A DNA stretch of 64,000 bases, from the NCBI RefSeq assembly GCF_018476525.1, contig NZ_JAHCST010000021.1, positions 62,001 through 126,000 of the forward strand, in the 5' to 3' direction. Within the stretch, counting starts at the first letter, position 1. Every line of letters starts with the position of its first letter. The position numbers and the translations under genes were made by a program. Under the pieces are notes generated by a model, which made no database searches, was not told where the DNA came from, and saw only the letters and a program-made list of their open reading frames with translations. Of the stretch, positions 17,008-25,307 are shown one piece after another. This DNA is from Acrocarpospora catenulata (GTDB lineage: Bacteria; Actinomycetota; Actinomycetes; Streptosporangiales; Streptosporangiaceae).

Positions 17008-17666
17008 TCCGTGTCCTGCTGGTCGACGACCAGCCGCTCATTCGCAGCGGATTCCGCGCGCTTCTCGACGTCGAGGACGACATCGAGGTGGTGGCCGAGG
17101 CCGCCGACGGGAAGGAGTGCCTGGCCCTCGCCAGGGAACACCTGCCCGACATCGCGCTCATCGACATCCAGATGCCGGTCGTCGACGGTATCGAGGCGAC
17201 CCGGCGCATCGCCGCGGACCCGGCCCTGGCCCAGGTGCACGTCGTCATCCTGACCAACTACGGCCTGGACGAATACGTCTTCAACGCGCTGCGGGCCGGC
17301 GCCGCCGGATTCCTCGTCAAGGACATCGTGCCGGAAGATCTCCTGCACGCCATCCGCGTCGCCGCGCGTGGCGACGCCCTGCTCGCACCGTCGATCACCC
17401 GCCGATTGATCAACCGGTACGTCACCCAGCCGCTCAACACCGGCCTGGGCACCGGCCTGGAAGAACTGACCAACCGCGAACGCGAGGCCGTCGCACTGGT
17501 CGCGCAGGGCCTGTCCAACGACCAGATCGCCGACCACATGGTGATCAGCCCGCTGACCGCGAAAACCCACATCAACCGAGCCATGACCAAACTCCACGCC
17601 CGCGACCGCGCTCAGCTCGTAGTTCTCGCGTACGAATCCGGCCTGGTAACGCCACGAAACTGCTGA
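17004..17666 (+). CDS. NarL/LuxR-type response regulator
   Basis: 220 residues. The receiver domain (1-120) has acidic pocket D8-D9, phospho-acceptor Asp54 in ALIDIQMP, Thr in VVILTNYG and Lys in FLVKD. The C-terminal LuxR HTH (about 152-215) has ELTNREREAVALVAQGLSND, DHMVISPLTAKTHINRAM. It is phosphorylated by the kinase encoded immediately upstream and then activates or represses unknown targets. The next gene, a lipoprotein, starts about 107 nt later and could be one. Confidence 0.93.
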   Translation: MIRVLLVDDQPLIRSGFRALLDVEDDIEVVAEAADGKECLALAREHLPDIALIDIQMPVVDGIEATRRIAADPALAQVHVVILTNYGLDEYVFNALRAGAAGFLVKDIVPEDLLHAIRVAARGDALLAPSITRRLINRYVTQPLNTGLGTGLEELTNREREAVALVAQGLSNDQIADHMVISPLTAKTHINRAMTKLHARDRAQLVVLAYESGLVTPRNC

Positions 17667-17693
17667 CCCCTACAGGTGGAACTCCCGGAACTT

Positions 17694-17705
17694 GATCACG
17701 TGATC
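17694..17705. repeat. Perfect 12-bp palindrome before the lipoprotein gene
   Basis: GATCACGTGATC lies between the response regulator stop and the lipoprotein start, 68 bp before the latter. It may be a regulator site; no hairpin loop is possible. Confidence 0.3.
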
Positions 17706-17773
17706 TGTACGATCGATGGAATCGGGACCAATTCATCTGGTGCAGGGCAGGGTGTTCCAAAGGAGTTGGATCA

Positions 17774-18232
17774 TTGCGTCTCATGCGAATCGGTTTGGCG
17801 CTGGTTCTTGTGTCCGTTGCCGGTGCCACAGGGTGCGCGAGAGACTGTGCACGGACATCCTCCGGAATCCCGGTTCCTTCGGTGACGGAACCTCCTGCTC
17901 GGACGGTCACGGCCTACCTGGCCGCGATCAACGCCAATGACGCGGAAAAGGTCAGCGCCCTCTCGACCCCAGCATTCGCGGAGCGCATCCAGGGTGGTTC
18001 CCCCAGCATTCTCTGCGACTGGAGCGTGAGCAACGTCAAAATCGCCAGTGCGCACAACGACCGCGATCCCCAGGGGAGATTCCGCGATGTCGTCTACGTC
18101 GGTGTCCTATTCGACCTGCAACGACAACACGACACCCCGGAAATGCCGAGCGGCCAGCACGGCTGGGGCTACTGGCTGGGCCGAAACAGCCCAACCGAAC
18201 GTTGGCTCATCTACGATTCGGGCCTCGGCTAG
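17774..18232 (+). CDS. Small lipoprotein of unknown function
   Basis: 152 residues. The start is TTG at 17774 because AGGAG lies 8 nt before it; an ATG three codons later would be too far. The signal sequence ends in the lipobox ATGC with Cys21. The mature domain (about 35-152) has a Tim44/NTF2-like pattern: helix TVTAYLAAINANDAEKVSAL, then alternating strands ending WLIYDSGLG. I cannot name a family with confidence. It follows the two-component pair on the same strand. Confidence 0.78.
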   Translation: MRLMRIGLALVLVSVAGATGCARDCARTSSGIPVPSVTEPPARTVTAYLAAINANDAEKVSALSTPAFAERIQGGSPSILCDWSVSNVKIASAHNDRDPQGRFRDVVYVGVLFDLQRQHDTPEMPSGQHGWGYWLGRNSPTERWLIYDSGLG

Positions 18233-18514
18233 GCAGTGGCGACGTCGCGACCTACTGCGCGAAGCGAAGCCCCGGCCAAGTACGAGACAGCCCACGTTTC
18301 GTGGATCATGGGCAGGGTAGACCACGCCACGCTGAGACGCCTGACCGGTGACTCATCCGGCCACCGGCGAAGCCTCACATGCGTTCTGGCGGTAGCCCGG
18401 CCACCTCGTGATGCGCGTGAAGTCGGGGGCAAGGTACGTGGACAGAGTCGGAATGATCGTCGTTGGGGCCGACGCTAGGACTTTCGGCGTTGTTCGGGGT
18501 CGGCCGGGTCTGGC
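18233..18514. other. Short gene-free stretch
   Basis: 280 bp between two plus-strand genes. I see no gene, tRNA or clear hairpin. Confidence 0.5.
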
Positions 18515-19048
18515 ATGAGTGGTGTGCTCGACGCGCTGGTGGGCGAGCCGGAACGGGCGTTGCTGGCCGCGGTCAAGGTGTTGGCGCTGTTTGTTACCGC
18601 GGTAGTGGTGTTCCGGTTCACCGGGCGGCGCGCGCTGGCTGAGCTTGCCCCGTTCGACTTCGTCACGGCCGTCGCGGTCGGAGCGCTCATCGGGCGTACC
18701 GCGACGGCGACCGACGCCACCTGGCTGGATGGCGCGGCTGCCCTGATCACGCTGTTGCTCGCTCACCTCGCCGTCGTTCACCTGCGGTTCATGCCCGGAG
18801 TACGCCGGATGGCCGACCCGCCCCCGCGCCTGATCGTCCACGACGGCGTGGTGCAACAGCCTGCCCTGCGCCGTTGTGGAATGACACGGCAGGACCTGGA
18901 CGTCGTCCTGCGCCAGCATGGCGTCACGGAGGTCGCCGCCGTACGCCTGGCGGTATTCGAGCCGAGCGGTGTGGTTTCCGTCATCGCACGTACGGAACAA
19001 GGCGAGCACGACTTGCCCGTGCCGAACGGTCCGGTACACGGGGGCTAG
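18515..19048 (+). CDS. DUF421 (YetF-like) membrane protein
   Basis: 177 residues. Three membrane helices (about 18-36, 44-64, 68-86) precede a cytoplasmic domain. The conserved RFTGRRALAELAPFDFVTAV and the VGALIGRTATATDATWLDG segment are characteristic of DUF421. The C-terminal part has RLIVHDGVVQQPALRRCGMT, DLDVVLRQHGV and the closing VAAVRLAVFEPSGVVSVI. The family is widespread with no assigned reaction. The ATG at 18515 has no strong ribosome site. It is convergent with the DeoR gene at 19169. Confidence 0.85.
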   Translation: MSGVLDALVGEPERALLAAVKVLALFVTAVVVFRFTGRRALAELAPFDFVTAVAVGALIGRTATATDATWLDGAAALITLLLAHLAVVHLRFMPGVRRMADPPPRLIVHDGVVQQPALRRCGMTRQDLDVVLRQHGVTEVAAVRLAVFEPSGVVSVIARTEQGEHDLPVPNGPVHGG

Positions 19049-19151
19049 CCGGGAGGCGGTGGACAGCAAGGCGAGGGCGGCTTGGCGGGCGTGGTCGCCC
19101 GGTCGTCGAACCTCGCTGACCTGGGCAGTCTCCAAGACGAAACCGTGATTC

Positions 19152-19163
19152 TTCGTTAACGAA
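19152..19163. promoter_or_regulatory. Perfect palindrome resembling the DeoR box
   Basis: TTCGTTAACGAA is perfectly symmetric and contains both orientations of the CGTTA/TAACG core found upstream of the sugar operon (27059, 27107) and the secreted genes (31591, 31636). It lies 6 nt past the DeoR stop, not in a promoter, so it may be a distal operator or chance. Confidence 0.35.
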
Positions 19164-19168
19164 GGCGG

Positions 19169-19975
19169 CTACTCCGCGAGATCCACCGGTGTCCCGTCCT
19201 CGCGCAGGGCGGTGACGAGTTTCGGGTCGGCCTCCTTGCCGGTGATCAGGAGGTCCACCTCGGAGAGGGTGCAGACGGGCGCCAGCCCGGTCCGGCCCAG
19301 TTTCGAGGAGTCGGCGAGCACGATGTGCCGCCGTGACGCGCCGAGCATCTTGCGCTTCATCTCGGCTTCGAGCAGGTTGACCCCGGTGACGCCGGAATCC
19401 AGGTGGACACCGTGGCAGCTCAGGAAGAGCGTGTCGGCGTGGATCCGTTCCAGCATCAGGGCGCCGAGCGGATCCACCAGCGCGTGGGTGACCGGTCGCA
19501 ACGTTCCACCGGTGACCAGCACCGTGATGCGGGGGATCGCGGGCTCCAGCTCGACGGCCACCCGGAGGCTGTTGGTGAAGACGACGACGTCGGCCAGGTC
19601 GGCGCGGGTGACCAGGGCGCGGGCGAGGAAGGTCGTCGTGGTGCCGGCGTCGATGACCAGGCTCTCGCCGCTGGCCACCAGGCCGGCCGCGTGCCGGGCC
19701 AGCCGGGTCTTCTCCACGGCCGCGCTGCCGAGGGAGACCTCGAAGGACGGCTCCACCGCCCGGGACGGCTTGACCGGGATCGCGCCGCCGCGGACGCGGC
19801 GGATGGCCCCCTGCTTGTCGAGCAGTTCCAGGTCGGCGCGGATGGTGACGCTGGTGACCCCGAAGATCTCGGCCAGATCCGTGACCCGGACGAACTCGTG
19901 CTCCAGGACCATGGAGACGATGCGCTCGCGCCGGACATCCGCGGCGATGTCCGGCGCCGCCGCCGCATCCGTCAT
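19169..19975 (-). CDS. DeoR/GlpR-family transcriptional regulator (operon end)
   Basis: 268 residues. The N-terminal HTH (RRERIVSMVLEHEFVRVTDL, VTIRADLELLDKQGAIRRVRGGA) is followed by the DeoRC sugar-phosphate sensor domain with VIDAGTTTTFLARAL, VTGGTLRPVTHALVDP and the conserved DSSKLGRTGL. It senses a phosphorylated sugar or related effector. It is the last gene of the alpha-galactoside operon; its start shares one base with the GH4 stop. It is clearly paralogous to the DeoR protein at 26237-27040, so the operon is bracketed by two related repressors. Confidence 0.9.
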   Translation of the reverse strand: MTDAAAAPDIAADVRRERIVSMVLEHEFVRVTDLAEIFGVTSVTIRADLELLDKQGAIRRVRGGAIPVKPSRAVEPSFEVSLGSAAVEKTRLARHAAGLVASGESLVIDAGTTTTFLARALVTRADLADVVVFTNSLRVAVELEPAIPRITVLVTGGTLRPVTHALVDPLGALMLERIHADTLFLSCHGVHLDSGVTGVNLLEAEMKRKMLGASRRHIVLADSSKLGRTGLAPVCTLSEVDLLITGKEADPKLVTALREDGTPVDLAE

Positions 19976-21303
19976 CAGCAGGCCTCGCCCGGTACGGCGC
20001 GCCCGCCCCGCACGATGCCCGCGGGCAGCAGCGCCTCGTGCGCGTCGATGAGCTCGTCGCAGAGTTCCTCGATGGCCGCCAGAGGCAGGGTGGCCGAGGT
20101 GTTGGGATCAAGCATGGCCGCCTGATACACCGCCGATCGTCGTTCCTGAAGGGCCGCGGTCACCGTCAGCTCTACCACATTGAGGAAGGTACGGTTCAAC
20201 GCGGCGAGCTGGACGGGCAACGATCCGATCACCTGCGGGTGGATCCCGGAGCCGTCGACGAGGGCCGGGACCTCCACGCACGCCTGCGCGGGCAGGTTGT
20301 CGACGAGCCCGGCGTTCGGCAGCGTCAGATAGACCTCGCGCGGCGTCCCGGTGAGCATGGAGTGGATCACCTCGGAGGCCATCTCGAAATGCTTCCACCT
20401 GGCCAGCAGCGGCTTGCCGGAGGCCAGCGAGCCGCGCAGCCGCTCGTAGGCGTCGAGCTTGCGTGCGCTGCGCCGCAGGGCCTCCTCCAGCGGCAGGCCG
20501 AGCCGCGCGACCTCCTTCTCGTGCGGGAGGAACCACGGCACGTACTCCGCGGCGTGCTCGCTCGACTCGGTGGGGAAGTAGCCGAAACGGCGGTAGATCT
20601 CGCTGCGGACGTGGCCGCGCAGCTCCTGGTCGCTCGCCATGAGCTGGTCCAGCTCGGGGTAGAGCGAGTGACCTTCGCTTTCGAAACGCAGCACGAAGGC
20701 CTGGTGGTTCACCCCGGCCGTGCGGAAGGTGATCTCCTCCAGTTCGCGTCCGACCAGGTCGGCCAGGAGGGCGTGGGTGTCCCGGACCGAGTAGCACAGC
20801 CCGGCGACGTTGCGGAGCGGCGTGCCCTCCCGGAGCGCCCAGCACAGCGTGGCCATCGGATCGGTGTAGGTCAGCAGCCAGGCGTCCGGGCACAGCTCGG
20901 TCATGTCCCCGGCCAGGCCGAGGAGCACGGGGATGGTCCGCAGGGCGCGGAAGACGCCGCCGACGCCGATGGTGTCCCCGAGGGTCTGGCGCAGGCCGTA
21001 CCGGCGGGGGATCTCGAAGTCGCGCAGCACCGCGTCGTAGCCGCCGACGTCGAACTGGCAGATGACGAAGTCCGCGCCGTCGAGCAGCGGCCGCCGGTCC
21101 CGGCCCGCGTCGATGGTGGCCCCCGCGCCCGTCTCGGAGTCCAGCCGCCGGGCGAGCGCCTGGGCCGTGGCCAGCCGCCCGGGGTCCACGTCGTGCAGCG
21201 CGACGTGAAGCGTGCCGCCGAGCTCGGCGCTGGAGAAGAGATCCGAAAGGATCTTGCGGGTGAGCTCGACGTTCCCGGCCCCGGTGATGACGACCTTTGC
21301 CAT
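19975..21303 (-). CDS. Glycoside hydrolase family 4, alpha-galactosidase-like
   Basis: 442 residues, normal GH4 length. A Rossmann start binds NAD+ (VVITGAGNVELTRKIL). Metal and catalytic positions: Cys170 in GLCYSVRDT and His200 in TAGVNHQAF, with the conserved GDTIGVGGVFRALRTIP segment at 109-124. GH4 enzymes use NAD+ and Mn2+ in a redox-elimination mechanism in the cytoplasm. The usual N-P dipeptide after strand five reads D-P here (YTDPMA, 146-151), a change at a substrate-contact position. It sits between GH36 and DeoR genes in one operon. Alpha-galactosidase is the best guess; alpha-glucuronidase or glucosidase is possible. Confidence 0.85.
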   Translation of the reverse strand: MAKVVITGAGNVELTRKILSDLFSSAELGGTLHVALHDVDPGRLATAQALARRLDSETGAGATIDAGRDRRPLLDGADFVICQFDVGGYDAVLRDFEIPRRYGLRQTLGDTIGVGGVFRALRTIPVLLGLAGDMTELCPDAWLLTYTDPMATLCWALREGTPLRNVAGLCYSVRDTHALLADLVGRELEEITFRTAGVNHQAFVLRFESEGHSLYPELDQLMASDQELRGHVRSEIYRRFGYFPTESSEHAAEYVPWFLPHEKEVARLGLPLEEALRRSARKLDAYERLRGSLASGKPLLARWKHFEMASEVIHSMLTGTPREVYLTLPNAGLVDNLPAQACVEVPALVDGSGIHPQVIGSLPVQLAALNRTFLNVVELTVTAALQERRSAVYQAAMLDPNTSATLPLAAIEELCDELIDAHEALLPAGIVRGGRAVPGEAC

Positions 21304-21357
21304 CCGAAACCTCCTGGAGACAGGAGTTTACCCCTCGGAAAGGGGCACGGGCTCACC

Positions 21358-22857
21358 TCACTTCACCAGTAACCGATCCGAGATGCGCCCGTCCGGGTTG
21401 ACGTAAGGGGTGAAATCGACCTCTCTCCCGTCGACGGTGAAACGGTAGCGGCCGACGCGGCGGACCTCTGGACGGTCGGTCAGGAAAGCGGCCAGGGCCC
21501 GGCGTTCGGGGTCGTCGAGCCACTCGACCGGGTCGGAGACGGCGCGGAAGCCGCAGATGTGGGCGAGGTCGGTGAGCAGCCGCTTGGTCTCGCCGTCCAG
21601 CAGGTTGTAGCGGGTACGGAAGAACACCGGGTCGGGGTCCACCTCCAGCAGGGGGCGCAGCCACAGCCGGTGGAGCGAGGCGATGACCGCGTTGCGGGCG
21701 CCCGCCCCCGAGTAGTCCGTGGAGCGCTCGCTGTTGTCCCAGTACGGCGCCACGTCCGGGCTGACCCGGATGCCGTCGAAGACACCGATCGACGGGATGA
21801 TCGGGACGCCACTGCCGAGCAGGTAGGTGTCCTCCCCGGCGACCTCGCGGATCAGGCGGACGGCGTCGCGGTAGGCCTCCTCGCGGGGGATGTCCTGGTG
21901 GCGCGCCCCCGACAGCGCCCCGGCGTACATGAAGTCGAGCTTGAGATAGCGGTAGCCCCAGTCGCGCGCCTGCTGGAAGGTCTCCGTCAGGTGGTCGCGG
22001 GTCTCCGGCAGGGTCGTGTCCAACGTGAAGTAGTAGTCGCCCCAGTTGAACCCGGCCGGTTTGGGCTGCCCGTGCTCGTCGTGGAGGAACAGGTGGGGCC
22101 GGGTCCGGTAGATCTGGGACTGGGCGGGCGCGATGAACGGCGCCAGCCACAGGCCCGGGGTGAAGCCGCGCTCCTGGATGCGGGAGGCCAGGTCGGCCAT
22201 GCCGGACGGGAAGTCGGCATTGGCCGCCCAGTCGCCGACGCACCGCTGCCAGCCGTCGTCGAGCTGGACCACGTCGAACGGGTATCCCCGCAGGTCGTCC
22301 AGGACCTTGTGGATGAGCGGCTCGGTGATGTCCTCGAAGAAGGAGTACCAGCTGCACCACACGTTCCCCGCCGTCGTGGTCCGGCGGCCGAGGCGCTCCC
22401 CGAGAAGGGCGGCGTACTGCGCGAACACCTCCTCCTCCCGGCCGTAGGCGAGGAACCAGTCCGCGCCCGCCGCCTCGAAGTGACCGGCCAGCACGCGCCC
22501 GTCGGCCTCGACCCGCGGCACGTCGAGGCCGAGGCCGCCCAGCAGGAGGATGTTCCCGTCCGGTCCGTCCAGCGCGCCGACCGCGCTGCCGCCGTGCCGC
22601 CACGGGCTGTCGTTGTCGATGTCGTCGGCCGTCAGGCGGCGCGACTCCGCCGGGATGCGCAGCGGGTCGCCGCCCAGCGGCCACCACGACGTCGGGCTGT
22701 AGGAGTTCCAGCCGTGCCGGTAGAAGGTGGTCTCGCCGAAGGGATGCAGGATCTGGATGTCACCCGCAGGGATGATCAGCCCGTCGCCGGCCGCTCGCGG
22801 CTCGCCGGGCAGGCGAGCGGGCAGACGATGGCCCCCGAGCTGCAGAATGGTCTCCAT
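21358..22857 (-). CDS. Glycoside hydrolase family 36-type alpha-galactosidase
   Basis: 499 residues, shorter than the 700-residue GH36 enzymes. A reduced N-terminal beta domain (1-155) precedes the TIM barrel (about 165-420) and a small C-terminal beta part. The catalytic nucleophile is Asp308 in YLKLDFMYAG and the acid/base is Asp368 in IRVSPDVAPYWDN; the substrate-binding DDGW is at 200-203. There is no signal peptide, so it hydrolyses imported alpha-galactosides in the cytoplasm. It lies downstream of the ABC genes and 54 nt before the GH4 gene. A hairpin in front of it may lower its expression relative to the binding protein. Confidence 0.9.
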   Translation of the reverse strand: METILQLGGHRLPARLPGEPRAAGDGLIIPAGDIQILHPFGETTFYRHGWNSYSPTSWWPLGGDPLRIPAESRRLTADDIDNDSPWRHGGSAVGALDGPDGNILLLGGLGLDVPRVEADGRVLAGHFEAAGADWFLAYGREEEVFAQYAALLGERLGRRTTTAGNVWCSWYSFFEDITEPLIHKVLDDLRGYPFDVVQLDDGWQRCVGDWAANADFPSGMADLASRIQERGFTPGLWLAPFIAPAQSQIYRTRPHLFLHDEHGQPKPAGFNWGDYYFTLDTTLPETRDHLTETFQQARDWGYRYLKLDFMYAGALSGARHQDIPREEAYRDAVRLIREVAGEDTYLLGSGVPIIPSIGVFDGIRVSPDVAPYWDNSERSTDYSGAGARNAVIASLHRLWLRPLLEVDPDPVFFRTRYNLLDGETKRLLTDLAHICGFRAVSDPVEWLDDPERRALAAFLTDRPEVRRVGRYRFTVDGREVDFTPYVNPDGRISDRLLVK

Positions 22858-22878
22858 TGCCGTCCTTCTCAGGATGGG

Positions 22879-22906
22879 CCGGTACGGCTCGCGCGAGCCG
22901 TACCGG
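22879..22906 (-). terminator. Hairpin between binding-protein and GH36 genes
   Basis: A perfect palindrome of 28 bp: CCGGTACGGCTCGC (22879-22892) followed by its reverse complement. It sits between two genes of the same operon and is best read as a partial terminator or mRNA-stabilising hairpin that raises the level of the upstream solute-binding protein. Confidence 0.6.
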
Positions 22907-22932
22907 GCCGAGGTTCGTGGTGGATCGCGGGG

Positions 22933-24276
22933 TTACTTGAGGATCGAGGCGACGCGCTCGTCGAGCTGCTTGAGCGCGTCGGCGGGGACGACCTTGAATT
23001 CCTGGATCTCGTCGATCACCGCCTGGGCGTTGGTGTTGATCTCGTTGGCGCTGCCGGTGATCGGGTAGTACGCCAGGTTCGCCGGGTTGGCGGCGATCTC
23101 GGTGAAGGCCGAGACGTCCACGCCCTTGGACTTGTGCGCCTCCAGGGCCGTCGCGGCGGCCGTCTTGATCGCCGGGAACACCACGGCCTTCTTCGCCACC
23201 AGGTCCTGGCAGGCGCTGGAGCCGAGGAACTTGACCCACTCCCACGCCTGGTCGGGGTGCTTGGTGCCGGCGGTGATGGACGGCGCGAGGCCGTTGATGA
23301 TCGTCTTACGCCCTTCGGGACCCTGCGGCAGCGGGGCGAAGGCGAACTTCTGCTGGGTGCTCTGCGCCCAGGTGTTGATCCGCCAGGAGCCGTCCGGGAC
23401 GAGCGCGGCCTTGTTGGTCTGCATCATCGGCTCCAGGCCGAGCTTGCCCGCCTCCTCCCGGGGCATGACGTAGCCCGCCTTCATCTGGTCCTGCCACCAG
23501 GTGAGCGCCTGCGCCAGGCGGGGGTCGTCGAGCTTGTAGTCGGTGCCGAACGGGTTCTTGTCGAGGTACTGGAAGCCCATCGACAGCGGCATCCAGGACC
23601 ACTGCGTCTGACCCACGACGCCGCCGCCCTGCTCCAGGCCCCAGCCGTAGATCTTGACCTTGGTCTTGTCGAAGCCGGGTTCGTCGCCGCGCTTGCCGTT
23701 CTCGTCCACGGTGAGCTTCCTGACCAGCGCGCCGAAGGTGCCACCGTCGGCCGGGTTCCAGGTCAGGTCGTCGAGGCCGGCCGGGTCGACACCCGCGTCC
23801 GTGATGTCCTTGACGTTGTAGACGAGGGCGATGGTGTCCCAGTCCTGCGGCAGGCCGTACCGCTTGCCGTCCTTGACCCACAGGGACGCCAGGTCGCCGG
23901 TGTACTGGGACAGGTCGACCTTGTCCTTGTCCACGTACGGCTGGATGTCGAGCAGCTGGTTGTTGGCGGCGAGCTCGGGGTAGTACGCGACGTGGTTGGT
24001 GATCACGTCGGGGGCGGTGCCGGAGACCAGCGAGGTGGTCAGGCCGTTCCAGTAGTCCTCCCAGCCCTGCTGGGTGATTTTCACCTGGATGCCGGTGCTG
24101 GCGGTGAACGCGTTCGCGCACTCCTGGTACGCGGGGAGCTGGTTAGGGTCCCAGAGACTGTAGGTGAGCGTGACCTTCTCCGCGGCCTGGCCGGAATCGC
24201 CGGTCGGCTCGTTGGTGGTGCCACAGGCGGTGAGCGTCACGGCCAGGGCGAGGAGCGCACCGAGCTTACGATTCAT
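22933..24276 (-). CDS. ABC transporter sugar-binding lipoprotein
   Basis: 447 residues. Lipobox LTAC with Cys18, then a typical family 1 extracellular solute-binding protein: first strand KVTLTYSLWDPNQLPAYQEC, hinge and aromatic patches (YFPITGSANEIN-like end, YGLPQDWDTIALVYNVKDI, DGSWRINTWAQSTQQ). It captures an oligosaccharide outside the membrane and passes it to the two permeases encoded upstream in the operon. The downstream GH36 and GH4 genes point to alpha-galactosides such as melibiose or raffinose. No ATPase gene is present; a shared MsiK-type ATPase elsewhere is the usual actinomycete solution. Confidence 0.92.
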   Translation of the reverse strand: MNRKLGALLALAVTLTACGTTNEPTGDSGQAAEKVTLTYSLWDPNQLPAYQECANAFTASTGIQVKITQQGWEDYWNGLTTSLVSGTAPDVITNHVAYYPELAANNQLLDIQPYVDKDKVDLSQYTGDLASLWVKDGKRYGLPQDWDTIALVYNVKDITDAGVDPAGLDDLTWNPADGGTFGALVRKLTVDENGKRGDEPGFDKTKVKIYGWGLEQGGGVVGQTQWSWMPLSMGFQYLDKNPFGTDYKLDDPRLAQALTWWQDQMKAGYVMPREEAGKLGLEPMMQTNKAALVPDGSWRINTWAQSTQQKFAFAPLPQGPEGRKTIINGLAPSITAGTKHPDQAWEWVKFLGSSACQDLVAKKAVVFPAIKTAAATALEAHKSKGVDVSAFTEIAANPANLAYYPITGSANEINTNAQAVIDEIQEFKVVPADALKQLDERVASILK

Positions 24277-24304
24277 GATCGTTCCTTTTTTCGGGGGGTT
24301 GGCG

Positions 24305-24345
24305 GGATCCCCGCACGCCGGACAGGCGCGCCGGTTGGGGGATCC
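24305..24345 (-). terminator. Possible intra-operon hairpin
   Basis: GGATCCCC (24305-24312) pairs with GGGGATCC (24338-24345) across a GC-rich loop that can itself fold, between the second permease stop and the binding-protein start. It could be an mRNA processing or attenuation structure. Confidence 0.35.
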
Positions 24346-24355
24346 GCCGGCGGGG

Positions 24356-25294
24356 TTACTTGATTCCGGTGAACCCGAGCGAGTTCACGAGTTTGCGACC
24401 GAAGAGGAGAAGCAGCAGGAAGACCGGGATGACCTGAAGCGTCGCCGCGGCCATCAGCCCGGCCCAGTCGGGGGAGGAGGTCGGCGAGGCCTGGCGGAAG
24501 ACGCCGAGCGCCACGTTGAGCAGCCGCACCCCGTCGTCCTTGCCGACCAACTGCGGCCACAGGTACTCGTTCCAGGCGAACACCGCGGTGATCAGGGCCA
24601 GGGTGCTCAACGGCGGGCCGCTCATCGGCAGGATGATCCGCCAGAAGACGGTGACCTTCCCGGCGCCGTCGATCGTGGCGGCGTCCTCGATCTCAGGTGA
24701 GATGCCGAGGAAGAACTGCCGCAGGAAGAAGATCGCGAACGGGGTCATGAGCAGGTACGGCGCGAGCGTCCCCTGGAACGTGTTGAGCCAGCCCAAGCTC
24801 CTGACCAGGGCGAAGTTGGGCAGCACGGTGAAGATCGGCGGAACCATGAGGCCCGCGAGGAACACCGCGAACAGCGTGTCCCGGCCCTTGAACCGCAGCC
24901 GGGCGAAGGCGTACGCGGCGGTGGCGCTGAACCCCACCTGGCCGATCACCACGACCGCGGTGAAAACGAGGGAGTTGCGCAGGTAGAGCCAGAAGTTCAG
25001 CTCGGCGCCGCTGCCGCCGGCGGCGATCGCCTCCGCCACGCTCGTCTGCCCGAGGACCCGCCTGAAGTTGATCAGCGTCGGGTCGGCCGGAACGAGCGAG
25101 TAGTCGCCGTCGAAGATCTCGTGGTTCCCGGTGAAGGCGGTGCGCACCATCCAGACGAACGGGTAGAGCGTGACGACCAGCAGGATCGCCAGCAGGATCC
25201 AGGCGAGCACCCGGCCGGGACTCCTGCGGCGCCGGCGCGGCGAGCGCTGGTGGGCCGCTCCAGTGGCGCCCGCGGTGAGGGATCGAACAGCCAT
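24356..25294 (-). CDS. Carbohydrate ABC transporter permease, MalG type
   Basis: 312 residues. A basic cytoplasmic start is followed by six membrane helices: ILLAILLVVTLYPFVWMV, then LVFTAVVVIGQVGFSATAAY and onward. The EAA loop reads EIEDAATIDGAGKVTVFWRI (about 200-220), the site that docks the ATPase. It pairs with the permease encoded 13 nt upstream. Part of the alpha-galactoside importer. Confidence 0.93.
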   Translation of the reverse strand: MAVRSLTAGATGAAHQRSPRRRRRSPGRVLAWILLAILLVVTLYPFVWMVRTAFTGNHEIFDGDYSLVPADPTLINFRRVLGQTSVAEAIAAGGSGAELNFWLYLRNSLVFTAVVVIGQVGFSATAAYAFARLRFKGRDTLFAVFLAGLMVPPIFTVLPNFALVRSLGWLNTFQGTLAPYLLMTPFAIFFLRQFFLGISPEIEDAATIDGAGKVTVFWRIILPMSGPPLSTLALITAVFAWNEYLWPQLVGKDDGVRLLNVALGVFRQASPTSSPDWAGLMAAATLQVIPVFLLLLLFGRKLVNSLGFTGIK

Positions 25295-25307
25295 GTCAGC
25301 AGTCCCT

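Noticed and set aside
21559-24363. A 934-codon plus-strand frame over the GH36 and binding-protein genes
   Set aside because: Antisense shadow of two well-supported minus-strand genes; it even crosses their intergenic hairpin.
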